A stretch of 64,000 bases of DNA, from positions 4,028,001 to 4,092,000 of the forward strand of contig NC_135010.1 in assembly GCF_051020985.1 (NCBI RefSeq). The letters run 5' to 3'. The stretch comes from Nomia melanderi. Taxonomy: Eukaryota; Arthropoda; Insecta; Hymenoptera; Halictidae. This document shows positions 60,911 to 64,000 of the stretch, piece by piece; the first letter of the stretch is position 1; every line of letters begins with the position of its first letter. Under the pieces are notes generated by a model that did not search any database, had not been told where the DNA came from, and saw only the letters and a list, made by a program, of their open reading frames with translations. A program made the translations under genes and the position numbers.

Positions 60911-61714
60911 CTAGGCCGTGATTCATTGCGAGTTTATGTTTATGGGATATATAATGTTATACGGTTGTAAATAATGTAATATGTTGTTCATTATGGATGA
61001 TTATGGTTTCGATTCAATTACGAGCAACGGTTATTTGACGCTGAAGGGGTGGAAATGGCTTGCCTACGAAAAGAACGTGTTGGATAGGTGTGTATTATAT
61101 ACATGATAAATCGGAATCGTTAAGTAAAATGAAAATCAAAGAAAAGATAGTGTTTCATGGTACATATTTTATTGTTTTAATAGTGAATATAAGAATATTA
61201 TTAAATTGTATTCGAAATTTTATTTCACTCTGTTTCAGGGTTTAAGAAGTAATATGGACAAACGTATCTAGAGTGTAGCAAATCTAATAAGTTTCAAATA
61301 ATTATATGTAATAATATATTCTATAAAGTGTATGCTGAGGTTATTTCATTATTTTATACGTCTAAATTATATGTTACAATTTTTTCTTCGAATATAATAG
61401 AAAACCTTTCTAATTTTACTAAAATATCTATTTCTGCATTTAAACAATATTACGTTAACTTATTATTATTACAACAACTGTTTAGCTCAACGAAAGCTAT
61501 TGATCTTGTATCGAATGAAAACTACACATAGTTAAAGCTACACTTATGTTTGACTTATACTAGGTTGCCATTCTCTTAAAATATTCACTTTAAAGCCTAG
61601 CAATTAAACGATATCCTATTAATTACAATTACAACAAGCTTTTACCTCAACAAAAGCTATTGATTTTGTAACAAACTGCTACATAGATTGCTAAAATCAC
61701 TTTAAATTGATTGG

Positions 61715-62045
61715 AGCGCCAAGATGGCGATGCGACGCGACGCGACGCCGTCGAACCGGGTCAAGTGCATTCAAGCCCGAGAAGACCTGTCGTTCCTAAG
61801 GCGACTACGGAGTCCCTCTGTAGTTGCATTCAAAGGAACTCGCAAATTACTCGTCGTTAGTAGTCAGCGAGACGCTCGTCGCCGTGTGTGTACGATAATT
61901 CGTATGATCTGCGTCATTGATCAATGCCGGTGAATGATGCGTTCGTTCGAAAACAATTATTACCGTGTTTCTCGGCGAACCTGGAGAACGCGAGTCGACG
62001 GGGATGAAACTGGTATGCACGGAATTTTAATTGAAGATCGGTGTA
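61715..62045 (+). promoter_or_regulatory. CpG-rich block with CCAAGATGGCG, candidate promoter or first exon
   Basis: CGCCAAGATGGCGATGCGAC is a strong start-context and YY1-like motif at 61716-61735, opening a 69-codon Arg-rich frame. Further right, ATGAAACTG is followed by GTATGC (about 62003), a possible mini start exon. No supporting exon was found in the remaining 2 kb. Confidence 0.3.
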
Positions 62046-62070
62046 CCATCAGTAGTAAAGTTTGTAATAA

Positions 62071-62360
62071 TTAACACCAGACTAACGTGTCCAATTGACT
62101 CGTATTAAATTTTATACAAATTTCTATACACAAAGTATACAAAAGCTGGGATTAAGTATAAACTTGTTTTGTTTATCCTCAATTTAAAAGTTACAATAAT
62201 GATTAAAAAAGAATATTTTAAATTTCAGCAAAATTATTCGTTATTGCGTTTTGTATATTGGAAAATGTTTTGGTCAATTTTGATTGGTGTTGTTACGCAA
62301 ATAGGTATCCTAATTGTCTACTTTCAAACCCCTAATTTCCAAGGTCTAAATGAACGAATA
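62071..62360. mobile_element. Family 9-like inverted-repeat element, diverged
   Basis: It starts TTAACACCAGACTAACG. Its right part (62292-62340) is an inverted match to 63780-63828 (shared AGTAGACAATTA and GCGTAAC on the opposite strand). Ends are uncertain. Confidence 0.4.
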
Positions 62361-63758
62361 TATATATAATAATATTATATAATAATGTATAATAATTATA
62401 GTAAATAATGTAATATATTAATTTATTTTCGATTTTTCTACAGTTAGTCAGAAGATACAGGTGGTTTTTCAGAAATTGAATGATATCCATTACGAAATAT
62501 AAGTGAATTGCGATCTTAATAGATACACTATGGTCATTTGTACAAGAAAATGTAAGTCACTTAATTTGTGCTCGCGATAATTTTAGTGTATAATTTTTTT
62601 GCTAGAAGTTCATAGTTTTAAAATTTTATTGCGAACGTATGTAGTTACATACAATGTTGCATGAATAATAAAGTCATTCGAGTGTGCCAGCGTAGATCTA
62701 TATCAGAAGTATGCAAACTGTTTTGTAAAAAGCAAAAAAAGCTATAAACATTCTTCACAAAGATTGATTTTACTGATACGATAGTAATTTTGCCTAAGCG
62801 AATGTAACAATTAAAGAGATAAATAAAAAGTCAACGCTTGATAATTCTTAATGGGAAATAAAATTGAAATAATTAGAGACGTTTAGATTGCAAGCTAATT
62901 TGTGTAGAATTTTACTTACAGCTCTCTTTTTTAACTAATGAAGACTTGATTTATAAAAAATTATTCTCTTTTGTATTTCTTTCGTAAACAAATTAAAACG
63001 TCATCTACTTATAATTGATACAGTTGTTCATTCACATCAGAATTGGGAAAAATGTATATTGACTGTCCGCTAATAATGAAAATTAAAATATAACTGTTAA
63101 TTCAATTACAGATTGTTTTCTATAATTCTGAATGAAAATTCTTTGTAATTATCTAAATTACAGTTATAAACAAGGACTGATCTAATTATAGAAAGTAATT
63201 CGTGATCGAACTATTCTAGTTCAGACAGTATCGATAATGCAAATTTAGATTATACATTATTTAACTGTAATTTATATTTAAGATAATTCACTTTAGTTTA
63301 CAATTCCAGTAGCAAAGACAAGGGATGCCACCCTTATCAAAGTCTGATAAGTTAGATAAGCGGCTCGTCGTTTTATATTCAGATCATTCAATTAAGGTAT
63401 CATTAATGTAATCGAGTCTGTAGTCGTTTATTAAAATACCTAACATTTAGTTTAAAAGTACAAGAAACAACTTTTCTAGCACAACTAATCATAACCATAT
63501 TTTTTACTATATAGCTGTCACAACATCGCTTAACAGGACTTTATCTGAATAAATAAATGAATTGTGACAATCTATAAATCGAATAAGCTTGTGGTTCATT
63601 AAACATTTAATACCTGCGATGTTTACACATCCGATTTTTTTATCAAAACTATTTACTAGAAATATTTCGTGCCACCAAGTCATTTGTTTCACTTTTTAAA
63701 TAATATTTACGATTCCATATTTTCACTTCATACTGTAAAATATATATTTTTCTCACAA
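62361..63758. other. AT-rich spacer, no gene seen
   Basis: No convincing frame. CTCGCGATAATTTTAGTGTA at about 62571 looks like a decayed family 2 right tip. Confidence 0.5.
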
Positions 63759-63838
63759 TCAACACTAGACTTATTTTTTGGAAATTAGAAATTTAAAAGT
63801 AGACAATTATGATACATAGTGGCGTAACTGCATCAATC
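63759..63838 (+). mobile_element. Family 9 element, partial
   Basis: CAACACTAGACTTA followed by AGTAGACAATTATGATAC and GCGTAACTGCATCAATC matches the element at 15020 in order and spacing. The right end was not found before the window ends. Confidence 0.45.
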
Positions 63839-64000
63839 AGAGTCGACCCAAACATTCACCAAATAATGTTTATAAAATTCAGTATGAGTAAAATTGACTT
63901 GTTCCCCAAACCTAGTATTAAATATACTATAAGTAGATTGTAAGTTTTGTCCATTTATAACATTTTCCAATATACAAAGCACAATAAAGAACATTTTTGC

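Overview
The window looks like nuclear DNA of an insect, probably a hymenopteran (bee-like; low confidence at that level). It is strongly AT-rich, has spliced genes with short GT-AG introns, carries typical insect membrane proteins, and is full of small non-autonomous transposons. There are no bacterial operons, no tRNA or rRNA genes that I can recognise, and no CRISPR array.

Three protein-coding genes can be reconstructed exon by exon, all on the minus strand. (1) 6975-9863 encodes a 187-residue protein in four coding exons, the first only four bases long. It has a signal peptide, an Asp/His-rich segment, one membrane segment and a hexa-arginine site near the C-terminus. (2) 16422-20935 encodes a 403-residue protein in four coding exons. 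It has a signal peptide, Pro-rich repeats, an Asp/His/Pro-rich segment and one aromatic membrane segment near the C-terminus. Genes 1 and 2 share their layout and may be divergent paralogues; I know no function for either. (3) 27010-40831 encodes an 839-residue major facilitator superfamily protein of the MFSD6 group in eleven coding exons. All splice phases agree across the three genes.

The spaces between and inside the genes are dominated by short elements (about 200-700 bp) with terminal inverted repeats that begin and end in TTAA, the arrangement expected of piggyBac-type MITEs. At least nine terminal-sequence groups are visible. Several are nested in one another; one nest (21458-21939) shows the TTAA target-site duplication directly. 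A nested cluster (15564-16417) starts four bases after the stop codon of gene 2 and probably forms its 3' UTR. A separate inverted-repeat element without TTAA ends is present at about 42198-42322 and 59404-59524.

From about 40.9 kb to the right end (23 kb) I find no convincing coding exon. That part is AT-rich spacer with MITEs and a series of less AT-rich blocks of 200-600 bp (for example 47.7-47.95, 50.2-50.5, 55.5-55.95, 60.35-60.9 and 61.7-62.05 kb) that may be regulatory DNA or non-coding first exons. Similar blocks occur at 3.7-4.4, 11.9-12.4 and 13.6-14.2 kb.
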